Origin: Botryotinia globosa
Taxonomy: Eukaryota; Ascomycota; Leotiomycetes; Helotiales; Sclerotiniaceae
Direction of reading: 5' to 3'
Assembly: GCA_014898425.1 (NCBI GenBank)
Contig: RCSZ01000002.1
Span: 434,001 to 498,000, forward strand
DNA length: 64,000 nt
The notes beneath the pieces are model-generated. The model saw only the letters and a program-made list of their open reading frames with translations, did no database searches and was not told the origin of the DNA. The position numbers and the translations under genes are program-made. This document shows, one piece after another, positions 61,288-64,000 of the stretch. How positions within the stretch are numbered: the stretch's first letter is position 1; the number at the start of each line of letters is the position of its first letter.

Positions 61288-63742
61288 TCACTTTGTACCA
61301 GGGACGAAGGCTGCTGCAATGCTGACTTCTTGACCACCAAATGATTCTCCCCCTATGCAACCCTTTATCTCCAAATTTCGGCCTTTTACTTTCATCACAA
61401 GCTCGAAATCGACTCTATAATACCTCGATATTTTGAGACCGTCCTGTTCGATTGTCTCCTGGATAGCTCCAGATCTGATCAATTCGCCAAAGTCCAAATG
61501 AACGGTTCCGACTATTTGAGCTCCTTTACACTGTTAGACAAGCCAAACGTCTTGAACCCTGAAACCACATACCTCTGTTTTTAGGGTGTGTGAATTTGTA
61601 ATGTTGCTCAGTGCTAGTGTCCGAGACATATAATTCTTGTTTATAGATGAAGGTCGTTCGTGTTGTGGGAAAGATGAAATGTACGTCCGTACGATATTCT
61701 TTGGTGGCCGGGATGACTTCTCCCTGGGTGATGGTCAGTATCATAACAGGCGAGTGTCGAGAAAAAATTTAACTCACCTTCTTGACTACCCAATCCATCA
61801 CCTCCAAATATGGTACACCGTCACTTGAATCGGTCATTGGTTTAACCTTTTTATGTGCCGGGATACCTATCGGATCGTGTTCTTCCTGCAAGAAGAATCC
61901 GTAGCTGCATAAGCTGATTCTCTCTAGCCCATCGTTTTCCTTATCGAGCGCCCGCAAGATTCCGCCGCTGGCCATCGCAGTTTCTCTGTCACAGGTTCAT
62001 TAGCTCAGTCAAACACTTGACTCGGGGTGGGATCTTACAGGTATTCCGGATCATTTACGGTTTCCAGTCTGATGGGAATACCCTCGTCTCTTTGGAGTTT
62101 TCTTAGTCGTCGTTCCAATGTCTTTCTGAGAGATGGATTGTTAGAAAATCCTCCAATTAATACAACTTTCTAGATTGTGCCAGCACGAATTAGCCCTTTT
62201 CAAAACGCTAGGAGTTTCCTCCATCAGTACCTTTATAGTGAGTCCAGCCTCTCTCGACAGCTTGATCTGATCGAGCATTAACTCCATATTGCCTCGGAGG
62301 CATCTCTCAAACATTCTCCAGAAATCGTTTCTACATAGTGTTAGTTGCACGACCAGCAAAAGGGCAGAGATTCATCTACCTTTTAATTTTAATGCGATTG
62401 TCTGCAAAGCCCTTTTCTGGATTTTCGCGAAGGCCTTGTATGTGGAGAGAAATCGTTGCCATATTCCTATCTGTCACATCCATTATTCTCTTCAACGAGT
62501 TTTCGAATTTAATCGTTTGCTGGTCAACAATTCCTTCAATACTTCTCCCATCGGTCTCTAAGTCAGGCTTTTCACTCTCTAGACGATCAAATAGATATTC
62601 TCTAAATGCTTCGTTCAGGTAGCTGGAGCCGTAAAGTCCGCCTTTGCACGATCAGTAGATAAACTATGTGATAAGAAGTATGATCCTACCTTTTGCAGCT
62701 ACCTCTTCTCTTTTTAGTTTAAGAGGCTTCGCATCAGTAACAGTGTATGTGGTAGCATCAACTGTTCCTCCACCGGCGTCTAAAAGTATAAAAGTTTCTC
62801 CTCCCTTCACACAGTCAGTTGAAGAACCTTTAATGGAGCATTTCTACTCACAGAGATGCTCTTGCTGTATTCAAGCACGTAAGCTGCCGCTGCTTCAGGT
62901 TCTGATACAAGAAACAGGTTGTGAGTGCTCCCAAGTTCTGTTTTCTGGATAGCGATTTCCATGGCGTTTTGCATTTTTCTGCAAGCACTGGGCGACCAGA
63001 TTACAGGTACGCATAAAACATGTTCCACGACTGTTGTATCTTTGAGTCTCCGGGTGTCTTTTAGGTATCTCTTCGCGTGCGAAAAGAGCTGTTCGAGGTA
63101 TTGGGCAATGACATCCTCGTTAGCTTTGATGTACTTTCTAGCTTTGAGTGTCTTCAAGACTGGTTTCAATTCCTCGCGGATCTTCTCAGTTTCACAACTG
63201 GTGTCCAACAACAGTTTCGACCGCGTGATACAATTGTATTGTTTCTTGTCCAAATCAGGCTCGCTCAGTTTGTCTTGCACCTCGTAACCCCAATACATGA
63301 AATTCGGCTTCAAACCAGATTGGCCTTGAGCATCATTGAAATCATCATCATCTGAATCATCTTCGTCGTCAAATCTCAGCATCGGCTCATCGATGTCTGC
63401 ATTTCTCTCTATCGTCAGCTCTTCCAGCTTGGCTTTGGTCGGATACCAACTCTCAGTCGGCACATCAAATCGAGGCTTCTTTTGAATTGACATTGGATCA
63501 GTGGCATATCCCCTCACGATTCCGATGTCTTTTTTACTGCTGGCAAAAGCCACACAACTAAATGTCGTTCCGAAATCAGTTGAAATGATCAGACGGTCAA
63601 CTTCATTCTCGATTCGACTGCCGATCTCCATTGGCGAGCCGCCGTTGATGGCAGCCATGTTGTCTTCTGTTGCAAAGAAGTTTGATTCACGAGGCTCTTG
63701 TTTTGGGCGACTGGGAGCCTTCGACGCACGTGATGAGAACAT
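61288..63742 (-). CDS. Hsp70-like ATPase-fold protein (fungal-expanded Hsp70 family)
   Basis: Actin/Hsp70-fold protein related to the human HSPA12 type rather than canonical chaperones. Eight minus-strand exons (63742-62852, 62804-62690, 62641-62380, 62330-62231, 62169-62039, 61985-61778, 61723-61573, 61523-61288) join in frame to 697 residues. Phosphate 1 loop STDFGTTFSCVAF is at residues 54-66, phosphate 2 loop LDAGGGTVD at 305-313 and adenosine loop VLIGGFSNNP at 459-468. An acidic run of Asp residues (DDEDDSDDDDFND) lies near 125-137. The C-terminal 130 residues form a beta-rich tail, not the usual Hsp70 peptide-binding domain. Such genes are expanded in filamentous fungi, and roles in self/non-self or stress responses are only conjectured. 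The reading frame is intact with consistent splice sites. Confidence 0.88.
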
Positions 63743-64000
63743 TTTTGTCTCTGTGAGTTCACTTTTTAATTAGCTAGAATATCTTGGCATGTTCGATTGT
63801 TTATGAACGTATGAAACATTGAGAGGGATTGAGGATAGGAGTTCATGGTTATATAACTAACCTGGAAGATGGGTTTCTGTATGAGGTTGAATGATTTGAT
63901 GAGTGCCAACTTCTAACACTGTAGTGAAGAAGGACAATCAAAGCTGACCAGCTATTGGAGACGAATTCTTCGTATGTTTGTATTTCAGTATAGCCTTGAT
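63743..64000. other. upstream region of the Hsp70-like gene
   Basis: 258 bp to the window end, presumably promoter and leader. No further gene is visible. Confidence 0.5.

Overview
This window is nuclear DNA of a filamentous ascomycete. The evidence is short spliceosomal introns (about 45-70 bp), Zn2Cys6 regulators, a DHN-melanin polyketide synthase and a repeat-induced point mutation (RIP) footprint. Gene content and order suggest a Leotiomycete of the Sclerotiniaceae (Botrytis/Sclerotinia type). That placement rests on family knowledge and was not tested by a search.

Layout. 1-4029 is mostly non-coding with microsatellites; a possible 3' end of a gene sits at the left edge. 4030-6942 encodes the WD40 protein EED of Polycomb complex PRC2 in 11 exons. 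7309-11722 is a divergent aromatic-catabolism pair: a hydroxyquinol 1,2-dioxygenase and a phenol-2-monooxygenase-type flavoprotein. 11723-15434 is non-coding and holds a degenerate repeat field. 15435-24100 and 43146-49699 together form a DHN-melanin locus: scytalone dehydratase, a hydroxynaphthalene reductase, two Zn2Cys6 regulators and a non-reducing polyketide synthase (SAT-KS-AT-PT-ACP-ACP-TE).

The locus is split by a 9.4 kb AT-rich nested transposon (24308-33683). An 816 bp terminal-inverted-repeat element flanked by TA was itself invaded by an 8.6 kb Ty3/gypsy LTR retrotransposon. The retrotransposon has 161 bp LTRs and a TAAAT target duplication, and it was then destroyed by C-to-T and G-to-A changes. 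After it come an alpha/beta hydrolase (34349-35231), an N-terminally incomplete DUF3112 membrane protein, and 5.3 kb without a recognisable gene upstream of the polyketide synthase.

Right of the synthase (52.7-64 kb) lie a decayed medium-chain reductase, a frameshifted 2EXR-type gene, RRN11 (RNA polymerase I core factor), a small secreted protein and an intact eight-exon Hsp70-like ATPase gene.

How the genes work together. The synthase should make the naphthol precursor (1,3,6,8-tetrahydroxynaphthalene or a longer precursor). The reductase and scytalone dehydratase supply the reduction and dehydration steps towards 1,8-DHN, and the linked zinc-cluster proteins are the likely regulators. Both regulators look abnormal: one has Ser in place of the third zinc-binding Cys, and the other has a stop codon and a frame change just after an otherwise perfect zinc cluster. 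The dioxygenase and monooxygenase probably act together in opening phenolic rings. All exon boundaries were assigned by eye from splice signals, reading frame and family conservation.
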